In this document: positions 30,042 through 39,125 of the stretch, piece after piece
Position numbering within the stretch: the first letter of the stretch is position 1
Layout: the number at the start of each line of letters is the position of its first letter
Source of the DNA: Nocardia transvalensis
GTDB lineage: Bacteria; Actinomycetota; Actinomycetes; Mycobacteriales; Mycobacteriaceae
Assembly (NCBI RefSeq): GCF_015477765.1
Contig: NZ_JADLQQ010000004.1
Span: forward strand, 1 to 64,000
Direction of reading: 5' to 3'
Length of the DNA: 64,000 bases
Program-made: the position numbers and the translations under genes
Notes under the pieces: generated by a model
Databases searched by the model: none
What the model was told of the DNA's origin: nothing
The model's input: only the letters and a program-made list of their open reading frames with translations

Positions 30042-30959
30042 TCACCTCTTGCAATCTCCGCCGCCCACTTCGTACACGTGCCGGGCCAGCAGCGCGGCCA
30101 TCTTGTCCAGCATCGCGATGCCGTCGTCGAACGAACCCGAATCCGGTTGGGCGGCAAGGGCCACCGCCAGCAGGCCGGAGAAGGTGGGGAGAAGGCCGAA
30201 TTGGCGCACCAGATAGGCGCCCGTCTCGTCGTCGGGCCCCCAGCCGCCCTTGAATTCGGCGCCGACGAAGCCGCCCAAACCCCAACTCTGACTGGGGGTT
30301 ATGTCGCCCATCAGGTGCACCACCCGCACGGCATAGCGCAGACAGGGCAGTCGGGCCGCGAAGCGAACCTGGTTGAGCAGCGTCCACTCCGTGGCGCCGA
30401 AGGCCAGCGGATCGTCGACCGATTCCCGCGCCTGCGGATTGTGTCGACCGGCGACATCGGTAGTGGTGTCGCCGGTTTCGCGCAGCACGGACTCGACGGC
30501 CTCGGCGGCCTGCTCGCCACCGCCGAGAGCGTCCCAGAGTACCTGGGCGGAATCGTTGTCCGAGGCGGTGATCGCCGCCGCGGCGGTCTCGGCCAATCCG
30601 GTCGGATCGCGGCGCAGCGCCGCCAGCGCCAACGGCACCTTGATCGTCGACCAGGCGATGCCGGTGGTCCAGTTGCCGAGGGTGAGGGCGCGGTCGCTGC
30701 CGACCGGCATCACGGCCAGGCCCACACTGCCGTGCAGTTCGTTCTGCAGTTGCGCGAAATCCGCGGCCAGGGAGCCGGATCCGGTGATCTGACCCGAGGC
30801 CGGTTTGAGCGTGGGTGCCGCCGCGTCCGGGGCCACGGCGTCCATATCCGGGGTCGGCACCCCCGCATGAGCCGTGCACGCCGACACCGCGAGTGCCGCG
30901 ACCAGCACCAGGCAACGCCGGAACCCCTTGCGCCGCAAGCGATTCGGATCAGTAGACAT
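30042..30959 (-). CDS. Lipoprotein with class A beta-lactamase-type motifs (paralogue)
   Basis: 305 residues from ATG 30959. Lipoprotein signal with lipobox at FRRCLVLVAALAVSACTAHA (VSAC). The same serine-hydrolase triad of motifs as its neighbour is present: AWSTIKVPLAL, AITASDNDSAQ and GAEFKGGWGPDD. Its start overlaps the end of the Ser/Thr kinase gene by 11 bases, so it should be co-translated with the kinase, and the paralogous lipoprotein follows 175 bases downstream. The pairing with a PASTA-less kinase suggests a shared envelope function. Enzymatic activity is unproven. Confidence 0.75.
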   Translation of the reverse strand: MSTDPNRLRRKGFRRCLVLVAALAVSACTAHAGVPTPDMDAVAPDAAAPTLKPASGQITGSGSLAADFAQLQNELHGSVGLAVMPVGSDRALTLGNWTTGIAWSTIKVPLALAALRRDPTGLAETAAAAITASDNDSAQVLWDALGGGEQAAEAVESVLRETGDTTTDVAGRHNPQARESVDDPLAFGATEWTLLNQVRFAARLPCLRYAVRVVHLMGDITPSQSWGLGGFVGAEFKGGWGPDDETGAYLVRQFGLLPTFSGLLAVALAAQPDSGSFDDGIAMLDKMAALLARHVYEVGGGDCKR

Positions 30960-33171
30960 ACACCACCGCGTTCTCACCGCCCGTGCAGGTGACGAGCTGT
31001 CCGGTGGAAGTGCAGCTCATCGTGTACGAGCGTCCGGTGACCGGGCTGATCGCGACCACGCTCGTGGCCGGGGCGGAACCCGCCGCCTGCGTGCCCGACG
31101 CTTGGGGATCCAGGGCCTGGGTGTAGGCCTTGCGCACCTCCTCGGCGAAGGCGCACGAGGTCACCGACGTGCCGGTGGCGGATTTGGCGAAGCGGCCCGA
31201 CGCCGCGTAGAGCGGCGGGCAGGAGGTCGCACCGACCGGCGGCACCACCGCGGACGTGGTGGTCGTGGTGGTCGGCGGCGCCGCGGCGGTGGTCGCCGGG
31301 CGGCCCTGGGTGATCACCGGAGCGGCCGGACCGCTGGCCGCCGTGGGTTGGGTGGGCGGCTTGTTCAGCACGTGCCAGCCGACCGCGGCCGCTGTCGCGG
31401 CGAGCGCGACTCCGCAGACGCCCAGCACGATCGGGACCGCGATGGACCGTTTCTGCGTCTCCGCGTAGGGGTCGGCGTAACCCGTTGCCGCAGGCTGGTA
31501 TTCGGTCTCGTAGTCGCCGCGCTCGTCGTAGCCGTATTCGTCCTGCGCGTACCCGGGTCGGGCGTACTCGTCCGGCGGCGGGAATTCGGCGCGCGGCGGC
31601 TGCTCCCACGGTGGCACCGGGCGCTGCGGCGCCTGCGGCGGCAGCGGGGTGAAGTGGAATTCGCCGGGCCGCACCAGAGTGGGATCGTCGGGGCGGATGA
31701 CCGGCAGATCGCCCGCGGTGTCGCGTTCCTCATCGCGATCGGCGGGCGGAATGATGCGCAGCGTCCCGGTGGTCTCGTACCCGCGCGGCGGCGGCTCCTC
31801 GTCCCTCGTTCGCCCCTGTACCACGGTCGGATCCGCCCCCTGCACGGGAAGATCACCCCGCGACATGAACGTGGTCGGCGAATCGGCCGTCGACGGCCGC
31901 CCGGTGCCCGCACCCGTGCGCATGACGGTGGTCGGTGACCCGGCGGCCGGGGGATATCCGGGGCCACTTGTGGGTCCGTCTGCGGGCTCATCGAGCGGAT
32001 AGCCCTGGGCGGCAGGTGGCACCGACGGCTCGCCCGCACCGGGGGGCATCCGAGGGGGCTCGGGTTGCGGTCCGCGCGGGCGCATTTGCGCCGGGATCGT
32101 CGGGCCTTCCGGACCGAACGGCTGGAACGTCGTGGGCTCGGCGGGAAGTCGGGCCGGTGCCCCGGCCGCGGCGAGGGAGGCCGTCGCCTCCGGCCGAGTG
32201 GGCTGCGCGGGTTCGGCGGGGACCGTCTCGCCGAACGGCATCACCACCGTCGCGTCGGCCCTGCTCACGGGCGCGGAATCGTAGCCGCCGGACGGGTGGG
32301 GATCGTAGCCCTCGGTCAGCGCCGGGTCGTGGCCCGTGGACAGGCCCAGGGCCGCGCGTGCGGCACCGGCGAACTCGCCTGCGGTGGAGTAACGGTCGGC
32401 GGGGGATTTGGCCATGGCGTGGGCGATGACGGCGTCCAACGCGGCGGGCACGTCCGGGCGCTGCAGGCTCGGGCGCGGCGGCGGTTCCGACAGGTGGGAG
32501 CGGACCAGCACACTCACACTCTGGGACGGGAACGGCGTGGCGCCGGTCAGGCACTCGCACAGCACGCACGCCAGCGAGTAGATGTCGGCCCGGCCGTCGA
32601 CCGGCCCGTCGTCGAACCGTTCGGGGGCCATGTAGGTGTAGGAGCCGATCGCCGTGCCCACCATCGTGATTCCGATATCTCCCTCGCTGCGGGCGAGCCC
32701 GAAATCGGCGAGATAGGCGACATCCGAGGCGGTGACCAGGATGTTGGCCGGTTTGACGTCGCGGTGCACCAGCCCGTCCGCGTGCGCGGCATCCAGCGCC
32801 GCCGCCACCTGCTCGACGATCGCTACGGCCCGTTCGGGATCCATCGGTCCCTGGGCGCGCAGCAGCGTGCGCAGATTGTCGCCGCGCACCAGCCGCATAT
32901 CGATGTAGAGCGTGCCGTTGATCTCGCCCCAGTCGTGAATGGGAACGATATGCGGCTCGTCGAGCCGCACGGCCGCCTGCGCCTCGCGGCGGAACCGTTC
33001 CTGATAGACCGGATCCAGCGCCAACTGCTCGGGGAGCAACTTCAGCGCTACGAGCCGATCCCGATTCGTGTCATAGGCCTCGTAGACCTCGCCCATGCCG
33101 CCTCTGCCCAGCAACGAGCGCAGCTCGTAGGGGCCGAATCGGCCGCCGACCCGTGACCGCGGTGCGTCCAC
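30949..33171 (-). CDS. Membrane Ser/Thr protein kinase with long Pro-rich linker
   Basis: 740 residues from GTG 33171 (GAGGTTGGCACC upstream). Kinase domain residues about 11-270: LLGRGGMGEVYEAYD, K44 in VALKLL, VHRDVKPANILV (D138), LADFGLARSEG (D156), and PERFDDGPVDGRADIYSLAC. About 300 residues of Pro/Thr/Glu-rich linker follow with several short phospho-site-like stretches (PTTVMRTG, PTTFMSRG, PTLVRPGE). Then comes a membrane helix (SIAVPIVLGVCGVALAATAA) and a small extracellular domain with four cysteines (CPPLYAASG, TSCAFAEE, TMSCTST, VTCTGG). It heads an operon with the two beta-lactamase-like lipoproteins. Confidence 0.9.
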   Translation of the reverse strand: MDAPRSRVGGRFGPYELRSLLGRGGMGEVYEAYDTNRDRLVALKLLPEQLALDPVYQERFRREAQAAVRLDEPHIVPIHDWGEINGTLYIDMRLVRGDNLRTLLRAQGPMDPERAVAIVEQVAAALDAAHADGLVHRDVKPANILVTASDVAYLADFGLARSEGDIGITMVGTAIGSYTYMAPERFDDGPVDGRADIYSLACVLCECLTGATPFPSQSVSVLVRSHLSEPPPRPSLQRPDVPAALDAVIAHAMAKSPADRYSTAGEFAGAARAALGLSTGHDPALTEGYDPHPSGGYDSAPVSRADATVVMPFGETVPAEPAQPTRPEATASLAAAGAPARLPAEPTTFQPFGPEGPTIPAQMRPRGPQPEPPRMPPGAGEPSVPPAAQGYPLDEPADGPTSGPGYPPAAGSPTTVMRTGAGTGRPSTADSPTTFMSRGDLPVQGADPTVVQGRTRDEEPPPRGYETTGTLRIIPPADRDEERDTAGDLPVIRPDDPTLVRPGEFHFTPLPPQAPQRPVPPWEQPPRAEFPPPDEYARPGYAQDEYGYDERGDYETEYQPAATGYADPYAETQKRSIAVPIVLGVCGVALAATAAAVGWHVLNKPPTQPTAASGPAAPVITQGRPATTAAAPPTTTTTTSAVVPPVGATSCPPLYAASGRFAKSATGTSVTSCAFAEEVRKAYTQALDPQASGTQAAGSAPATSVVAISPVTGRSYTMSCTSTGQLVTCTGGENAVVYVY

Positions 33172-33245
33172 CGGTGCCAACCTCCACATCCCTGGGCAGG
33201 GTCCTCGTAACCCGTGCCCGGTTCGCACCGGGGTTGCCTGCCCCT

Positions 33246-33944
33246 CTAGAGTGCCGATTCTCCGGGTGCGACCACGCCGTGGTCAAACGCGAAGACGATG
33301 GCGGCCGCCCGATCTCGTAACCCGAGCTTCCCGAAAATGTGTCCTACGTGGCTCTTTACGGTCACTTCCGAGATACCGAGCTCTGCGGCGATTTCCCCGT
33401 TGACACGCCCGCGCCCGATCAATTTGAGCACCTCGAACTCGCGGGCGGTCAGTTCGTTGAGCCGCGACTGCGCCCGCGTCGGCACCGGACGCGCCGACCG
33501 ATACGCCGACAGCACCCGCCCGGTCACCGACGGGTCGAGCCAGGATCCGCCCGTGGCGACCGTGCGGACCGCGCGGATCAGATCCTCGGCGGGGGAATCC
33601 TTGAGCACGAATCCGGCCGCGCCCGCCCGCAGCGCCCCCGACAGCAGCTGATCGTCGTCGAAGGTGGTCAGCACCAGCACCGGCGGCGAATCGTCGCGAG
33701 CGCGCAGAATGCGGGTGGCGTCGATCCCGCCGACCCGCTTCATTCGCAGATCCATCAGCACCACGTCGGGTCGCTGCGCGGCGATCGCGGCCGGCACCTC
33801 GTCGCCGTCGGCGCATTCGGTCACCACGAATCCGTCGCGGCGGCGCAGGATTCGGCGCAGGCCGCCGCGCACCAGCTCCTGATCGTCGACGACGAGCACG
33901 CTGATGGTGTCCTCGTCCGCGGCCGGGGTGGTCGGGGAAATCAC
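33246..33944 (-). CDS. LuxR/NarL-family response regulator
   Basis: 232 residues from GTG 33944, which overlaps the kinase stop (GTGA) and has AGGAGGG upstream. Receiver: VLVVDDQELVRGGL, phospho-acceptor in PDVVLMDLRMKRVGGI, VLVLTTFDDDQ and FVLKDSPAEDLIRAV. HTH: LTAREFEVLKLIGRGRVNGE and SEVTVKSHVGHIFGKLGLRD. It forms a two-component pair with the upstream kinase gene. The divergent FtsX-type ABC exporter at 35755-38978 is the likely target. Confidence 0.93.
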   Translation of the reverse strand: MISPTTPAADEDTISVLVVDDQELVRGGLRRILRRRDGFVVTECADGDEVPAAIAAQRPDVVLMDLRMKRVGGIDATRILRARDDSPPVLVLTTFDDDQLLSGALRAGAAGFVLKDSPAEDLIRAVRTVATGGSWLDPSVTGRVLSAYRSARPVPTRAQSRLNELTAREFEVLKLIGRGRVNGEIAAELGISEVTVKSHVGHIFGKLGLRDRAAAIVFAFDHGVVAPGESAL

Positions 33945-35230
33945 ATGCCCTCCTGCAGCTTCCGGGTCACCGAATTGACAGCCTCGCGCACGAGGCGCAG
34001 CGAATCCTCCGCGGTACTGCACTGCAAGGCGGGTTTCGCCGTCGTGATGGGGATGCGGGCGCGCACCTGCCAGCCGTCGTCGGTCGGTCCGGCGGTCAAG
34101 GTGCCTCCCAACAGTCCCGCGCGCTGGCGCATCCCGGAGATGCCCATCCCGCGTCCGCGCCGCGCCGGGACGCCGGGCGGCAGCGTGTTCCACACCGACA
34201 CGCTCGCCTCGGCGGGGTCGACCGCGATGGTCAGCGCGACGCGGGCGCCGGGCGCGTGTTTGGCGATATTGGCCAGCGACTCCTGGCTTATCCGGAACAG
34301 CGCCAGCCCGGTCGTCGCCGACACCGCACCGGTATCACCGGTGAGCGAGTACTCGACCTCGAGGCCCGCGCGCACGAAATCCTCGACGAGTGTCGCGATG
34401 TCGTCCAGGTTCGGTTCGGGGGTGAGGCTGGCCGGGCGTTGATCGAGCAGCCCCACGGTGTGCCGGATATCGGCCATGGCCTGGCGCCCCAGCCGTTCGG
34501 CGTCGGTCAGCGCATCGACCGCCTCGTCGACGTCGCGGTCGGTCTGCAGGGCGTGGCGGGCCGCGGTCAGATGCAGCAGCGTGATGCTCAGCGAATGCGC
34601 GATCACGTCGTGTACCTCGCGGGCGATGCGGCGGCGCTCGTCGTCGGCGGCCTGGATCGCGCGGATCTCCTGGTTCTCCCGCTCCTGATACAGGAAGCGG
34701 CGCTGGAACTGCAGCATCAGGCCGACCATCCAGCCGAGGACGATGCCGGTGATGTACATCGGCAGCCCGCTGTCGACGTTGCCCACCGCATAGAACACCA
34801 GAATCTCGGCGATCGCGGCCAGCATCCAGAAGATGCTCACGGGTTTGGGGGCAATGGCGGCGATCATGCCGACGGCCACCGTCAACACCAGTGACGAACA
34901 ATCCGGCGAGACCGGCTGCAGCAGGAAGATGGCCTCGGCGAGCATCGACGAGAGGCCGAAGATCGCCGGTAGCGGCGGCAGATCGAGGAAGTAGAACGCC
35001 GGAAAGCACAGCACCAGCAGCACCACCGCCACGATGGGCAGTACCGTGGGGAAATAGTTGTGCCGCAGCCCGGCCGCGGCGATGCCGACGAGGATCGCGC
35101 AGGCGTCGGCGGTCACGACCACCGACGGCGGGTAGTCGTAGGAGAAGTCCGTGATCCGTTTCCGCAGAGATCCGACCGGATCGCGGACCAGCTCACCGAA
35201 CCGGACCCGGACCCGTTCGAACACGTCCAT
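33941..35230 (-). CDS. Sensor histidine kinase (HisKA_3)
   Basis: 429 residues. Five or six N-terminal membrane helices (VVVTADACAILVGIAAAG, VLPIVAVVLLVLCFPAFYF, LVLTVAVGMIAAIA, YITGIVLGWMVGLML) with short loops are followed by a coiled helix (FQRRFLYQERENQEIRAIQA). The phospho-accepting helix is RRRIAREVHDVIAHSLSITL and the HATPase domain ends GRGMGISGMRQRAGLLGG. This is the DesK/LiaS architecture of kinases that sense membrane or envelope perturbation. It is translationally coupled to its regulator and divergent from an ABC exporter gene cluster, a common sensor-exporter arrangement. Confidence 0.92.
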   Translation of the reverse strand: MDVFERVRVRFGELVRDPVGSLRKRITDFSYDYPPSVVVTADACAILVGIAAAGLRHNYFPTVLPIVAVVLLVLCFPAFYFLDLPPLPAIFGLSSMLAEAIFLLQPVSPDCSSLVLTVAVGMIAAIAPKPVSIFWMLAAIAEILVFYAVGNVDSGLPMYITGIVLGWMVGLMLQFQRRFLYQERENQEIRAIQAADDERRRIAREVHDVIAHSLSITLLHLTAARHALQTDRDVDEAVDALTDAERLGRQAMADIRHTVGLLDQRPASLTPEPNLDDIATLVEDFVRAGLEVEYSLTGDTGAVSATTGLALFRISQESLANIAKHAPGARVALTIAVDPAEASVSVWNTLPPGVPARRGRGMGISGMRQRAGLLGGTLTAGPTDDGWQVRARIPITTAKPALQCSTAEDSLRLVREAVNSVTRKLQEGM

Positions 35231-35289
35231 CCTGTCAGGCTAGCCGCCCTCCCGGCACCGCGACATCATCCCGCGAACGGGGCGGATGC

Positions 35290-35303
35290 CCTACCACGGT
35301 AGG
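35290..35303. promoter_or_regulatory. CCTACC-AC-GGTAGG palindrome, candidate response-regulator site
   Basis: A perfect 6-2-6 inverted repeat lies 60 bases upstream of the histidine kinase start and 108 bases upstream of the divergent 106-residue ORF that leads the ABC exporter. One site could control both directions. The rest of the 180-base gap shows no other clear element. Confidence 0.45.
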
Positions 35304-35410
35304 AGCTCGAGTCACGTCCTCGGCACGAAGATTCCGGCCGGTCGCGACCGTAGCGTGGGTGCCACAGTGCCCAGGAGAGGACGGGCACCAGAGGGAGGAG
35401 GTGGCTGCGG

Positions 35411-35731
35411 ATGTCGTGGAACGATCTGCACGCTCGCACCGCAATCCTGCACGAGGTCCTGGCCCGTGCGGCCGCAGATCCGGCCAATCCGGCGCTGTTC
35501 TGCGACCTACCGGACCGCGATCGGCTCTTCGGCGGTCCCGCCGGCGTGCTGGCCGCCCTGCAGTACCAGTGGGACAACCATCTGTGCGTCAAGTTGGAGC
35601 AGGCCCTGGTGCAGGGCCAGTCGGCGGCGGAGGCTTACCTGGAGTTGGCGGCCGAGCAGCCCGTGCTGCGCGCGGTGCTCGACGCCCAGGACATCCGGCG
35701 CTGGCAGGACACGCGCGTGCTGGCGCACTGA
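35411..35731 (+). CDS. Hypothetical protein preceding the ABC exporter
   Basis: 106 residues from ATG 35411 with GGAGGAGGTGGC upstream. It is mostly helical (MSWNDLHARTAILHEVLARA, AALQYQWDNHLCVKLEQALV, AYLELAAEQPVLRAVLDAQD) with no membrane segment. I do not recognise a domain. It lies 23 bases before the ABC ATPase gene and likely shares its transcript, which suggests an accessory role in the exporter or its signalling. Confidence 0.7.
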   Translation: MSWNDLHARTAILHEVLARAAADPANPALFCDLPDRDRLFGGPAGVLAALQYQWDNHLCVKLEQALVQGQSAAEAYLELAAEQPVLRAVLDAQDIRRWQDTRVLAH

Positions 35732-35754
35732 CAACGAGAAGGGCGGGGATCACC

Positions 35755-36492
35755 GTGTTGGAACTGACCGATGTGACCAAGGAATACCGGGTGGGGCAGC
35801 AGCGGGTGCGCGCGCTGGACGAGGTGAGCTTGCGCATCGAGTCGGGGGAGTTCACCTCGATCATCGGCCCGTCCGGGTCCGGGAAGAGCACGCTGCTGCA
35901 TCTGCTGGGGGCGCTGGACTCCCCGGATTCGGGATCGATCCGATTCCAGGGCGAGGAGATCGGCGACCTCGGCGACGACCGGCAGTCCGAATTCCGGCGT
36001 CACCGGGTGGGTTTCATCTTCCAATTCTTCAACCTGCTGCCGACGCTGTCGGCCTGGGAGAACGTGGCGATCCCGAAACTGTTGGACGGCACGGGTTTAC
36101 GCAAGGCCAAGCCGCGGGCGCTGGAGCTGCTGGAGATGGTCGGCCTGAGCGATCGGGCCGAGCATCGGCCCGCCGAGCTGTCCGGTGGGCAGATGCAGCG
36201 GGTGGCGGTGGCGCGGGCATTGATCATGGACCCGCCGCTGATCTTGGCCGACGAGCCCACCGGCAACCTGGATTCCAAGACCGGTGCGGCGATCCTGCGG
36301 CTGCTCGGTGATATCGCCGAGTCCGGCAATTCGGTGGTGATGGTGACCCACGACATGGGCGCGGCGCAGTACTGCGACCGGGTGGTCACGCTGCGGGACG
36401 GGCAGATCGGATCGATCACCGCCGGGGCGCATGCCGAGCGGCGGCGCGGCGGCGCCGTCCCGGGCGACGAGCACGCGGCGGTGCACGCGTGA
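35755..36492 (+). CDS. ABC transporter ATPase (MacB/LolD/BceA-like)
   Basis: 245 residues from GTG 35755. Complete nucleotide-binding domain: Walker A IIGPSGSGKSTLLHLLGALD, Q-loop FIFQFFNLLPTLSAWENV, ABC signature ELSGGQMQRVAVARAL, Walker B LILADEPTGNLDSKTG and H-loop VVMVTHD. This motif set and the TLSAWENV pattern are typical of ATPases paired with FtsX-like permeases. The stop overlaps the permease start (GTGA, 36489-36492), so the two are coupled. Confidence 0.95.
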   Translation: MLELTDVTKEYRVGQQRVRALDEVSLRIESGEFTSIIGPSGSGKSTLLHLLGALDSPDSGSIRFQGEEIGDLGDDRQSEFRRHRVGFIFQFFNLLPTLSAWENVAIPKLLDGTGLRKAKPRALELLEMVGLSDRAEHRPAELSGGQMQRVAVARALIMDPPLILADEPTGNLDSKTGAAILRLLGDIAESGNSVVMVTHDMGAAQYCDRVVTLRDGQIGSITAGAHAERRRGGAVPGDEHAAVHA

Positions 36493-38978
36493 TCGCCGCC
36501 GCCTGGGATCGGCTGCGGCTGTTCAATATCGGCGAACTGATGGCCCATCGCGGCCGGACGGTGCTGTCGCTGATCGTGATGGGCGTATCGGCCGGCCTGC
36601 TGGTGGCGACGCTGAGCATCTCCGAATCGGTGACCGGTTCGGTCGACCGTCTCACCAAGAGCCTGGGCGGTAAGGCGGCTCTCGAGGTCACCGGCATCAC
36701 CGACGCCGGATTCGATCAGCAACTGCTGCAGAAGGTTCGGGCCGTCCCCGGGGTCTCGGCCGCGGTGCCGATGCTGCGGGCCCGCATCGGCGCGGACGAC
36801 GACCGGGCGCTGCTGGTCGGCGCCGACGCCGAAATCGCGAAGCTGGGCGGGGATGTGGAGGGACCGCTGCGGGAGCAGGCGGCCAGACTGTTGTCCGTGC
36901 CCAACGGCGTGATCGTCGGCGCCGCCACGGGGCACCGCGAGGGTGAGCAGTTCCGGATCGGGTCCAGCACGGTCACCGTCGCCGCGGTGCTCGACGGTGA
37001 GACCGCGAAACGCCTCAACCAAGGCCATATCGTGATCACCACGCTGCCGGTCGCGCAGAAGGTTATCGATCGCACCGGCAAACTCGACTCCATTCAGATC
37101 GTGCCCGCGCCGGATACCGATGTGGGACAGCTGCGTTCGGCGCTGACCGACGCCGTCGACGGTCGCGCGGTGGTCGCCGACCCGTCGTTGCGCACCGCGC
37201 AGGCCAGCGGTGCCGTTGTGCTGGTGCGGTATTCGACGGTCATGGCCTCGGCGGCGGCGTTGATCGTCTCGGGTTTTCTCATCTACAACGCCATGAGTAT
37301 GGCTGTGGCGCAACGGCGTCCGACGCTATCGCTGTTGCGCGCGATCGGCGGGCGGCGACGACCCATGGTGCGGGATCTGCTCGTGGAGGCAGTCATCCTC
37401 GGATTGGTCGGCGGGCTGGTCGGGGCGTTGCTGGGAATGCTGATGGGGCGTACCGCCATCAACAGCATGCCCCCGGCGATCGTCCAGTCGGTCGATGCGC
37501 GCACAGAGTACATCGTGCCCACCTATGCCGTACCGGTGGCCGTGCTCGCCTGTATCGCCGCGAGTGTCGTTGCCTCCGCGCTCGCGGCCCGTCAGATCTA
37601 CAAGGTCGCGCCGATCGAAGCGCTGGCGCCGGTCGGGGTGTCGCGGGCGGATCAGGTCAACCCGCTGTTGCGGTGGGCCGCGGTGGTTCTCGGCGCGGGG
37701 CTGATCGGTGTGGCAATCCTGTTGGCTCGCGCCGATATCGGCCGCTACTCGCTGGCCTCTATCTCGACCGCGATCACGGCGGCCGTGCTGCTGTGTTTCG
37801 CGTTCACCGGCCCGATCGTGCGGGCAGTGGCGGCGGTGGCCCGGGTGTTCGGGCCGCCGGGTGCGCTGGGAGCCACCACCGTCGAGCGCGCGCCGCGGCG
37901 AGTGTGGGCCACCGCGATGACCGTGATGATCGGCGTCACCGCGGTGGTCGCCATGGGCAACGCCTCGAAGAATCTGGCCGATTCGGCCGGTGCGAGCTTC
38001 GATCATCTCAGCGATACCGATGTGTTCGTCAGCCCGACATCCTGGACGGAATTCCCGACCGGTCCGATCCTGCCCGCCGACCTGCGCGACAAGATCGCAG
38101 CCGTGCCGGGCGTGGCCAGGGTGGGGTCGGCGCAGATGGCCTTCGCGACCCTCGGCACCGGCCGGGTGATGCTGCAGGGCTATCCGGACAGCAACGATGC
38201 CTACCCCGACGCGCTGGACCAGCAGGTCCGGCAGCGCTTGGTCCGGGGCGAGGGTGTGGTGATCTCTCGCGACGTCGCCCGGGCCCAGCACGCGAAGGTG
38301 GGTTCGACGCTCACCCTGCCGACACCGACGGGTGTCCGCAATGTCGAAGTGCTGCAGGTGATTCCGTATTTCTCGGCGATCGCCGGCGTGGTGGTGCTGA
38401 ATCTCGACATCATGCGGCAGTGGTATCAGCGACCCGGTGAGACCATCCTGGCTGTCGACTTCGCCCGCGATGCCGACCCTGCCGCGGTCACGGCCGCCAT
38501 CCGCGCGGTGGTACCGCCCGAACTGCATGTAGATCTCGGTCGCGACGCTGTCGCGGCAGTCTCCGGCGGGGTGAAACAAGGCACCGCACTCAGCGGCCAG
38601 ATTCTGTGGATCGTGGTGCTGGTATCGACCGTCGCCCTGCTCAACACCTTGATGCTGTCGGTGCTGGAACGCCGCCGCGAACTCGGTGTCTTGCGCGCGA
38701 TGGGCACCAGCCGCCGATTCCTGCTGCGCACCGTGCTCGCCGAGGCGGCGGGCATCGGCGTGGTGGGCGCCGCACTGGGCCTGGCCGTCGGCGCCGCCGT
38801 CCAATATCTGGCCACAATCGCCCTGGGACAAGCCATGTCGATCGACGTCACCTACCAAGCCGGACCGATGCTGCTGGTCTACGCCGTCGCCGCCCTGGTC
38901 CTGGCCCTGCTGGGCTCGATCCCGCCCGCGTTGCGAGCCGCCCGAATGCCGATCGTCGAAGCCATCGCCGTCGACTGA
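36489..38978 (+). CDS. FtsX-like ABC permease with two FtsX domains
   Basis: 829 residues. It opens with an N-terminal cytoplasmic helix and first membrane helix (HRGRTVLSLIVMGVSAGLLV), then a periplasmic domain. A first FtsX block follows (AAALIVSGFLIYNAMSMAVA, SLLRAIGGRRRPMVRDLLVE). A middle segment leads to a second extracytoplasmic domain, and a second FtsX block closes the protein (QILWIVVLVSTVALLNTLML, RRELGVLRAMGTSRRFLLR). Such two-block permeases do not form a pore but drive extracellular processes or extrude lipids or peptides. With the divergent two-component system it probably handles envelope stress or an antimicrobial; the substrate is unknown. Confidence 0.9.
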   Translation: MIAAAWDRLRLFNIGELMAHRGRTVLSLIVMGVSAGLLVATLSISESVTGSVDRLTKSLGGKAALEVTGITDAGFDQQLLQKVRAVPGVSAAVPMLRARIGADDDRALLVGADAEIAKLGGDVEGPLREQAARLLSVPNGVIVGAATGHREGEQFRIGSSTVTVAAVLDGETAKRLNQGHIVITTLPVAQKVIDRTGKLDSIQIVPAPDTDVGQLRSALTDAVDGRAVVADPSLRTAQASGAVVLVRYSTVMASAAALIVSGFLIYNAMSMAVAQRRPTLSLLRAIGGRRRPMVRDLLVEAVILGLVGGLVGALLGMLMGRTAINSMPPAIVQSVDARTEYIVPTYAVPVAVLACIAASVVASALAARQIYKVAPIEALAPVGVSRADQVNPLLRWAAVVLGAGLIGVAILLARADIGRYSLASISTAITAAVLLCFAFTGPIVRAVAAVARVFGPPGALGATTVERAPRRVWATAMTVMIGVTAVVAMGNASKNLADSAGASFDHLSDTDVFVSPTSWTEFPTGPILPADLRDKIAAVPGVARVGSAQMAFATLGTGRVMLQGYPDSNDAYPDALDQQVRQRLVRGEGVVISRDVARAQHAKVGSTLTLPTPTGVRNVEVLQVIPYFSAIAGVVVLNLDIMRQWYQRPGETILAVDFARDADPAAVTAAIRAVVPPELHVDLGRDAVAAVSGGVKQGTALSGQILWIVVLVSTVALLNTLMLSVLERRRELGVLRAMGTSRRFLLRTVLAEAAGIGVVGAALGLAVGAAVQYLATIALGQAMSIDVTYQAGPMLLVYAVAALVLALLGSIPPALRAARMPIVEAIAVD

Positions 38979-39024
38979 TCGGTTCCTGGAGGGGAGGGCC
39001 CCGCGTGAGCGAGGCCCCTTGTTT

Positions 39025-39051
39025 CCTGGCCCGGACGCAGTCCGGGCCAGG
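39025..39051. terminator. 12-bp perfect hairpin downstream of the permease gene
   Basis: CCTGGCCCGGAC (39025-39036) and GTCCGGGCCAGG (39040-39051) pair around a GCA loop, 47 bases after the permease stop. No T-tract. It probably ends the exporter operon, or is a REP-type element. Confidence 0.5.
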
Positions 39052-39125
39052 ATCCCCTGTGAAGATGCCGTGTGGACCGTCGCTCCACGCTGGCTGTCGA
39101 TGCGCCGCCTGACTACTGTTGCCGC

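Noticed and set aside
28967..30959. Calling the two lipoproteins beta-lactamases conferring resistance
   Set aside because: Only the SxxK, SDN and KGG motifs are visible; the deacylating glutamate could not be identified, and other fold members have no lactamase activity.
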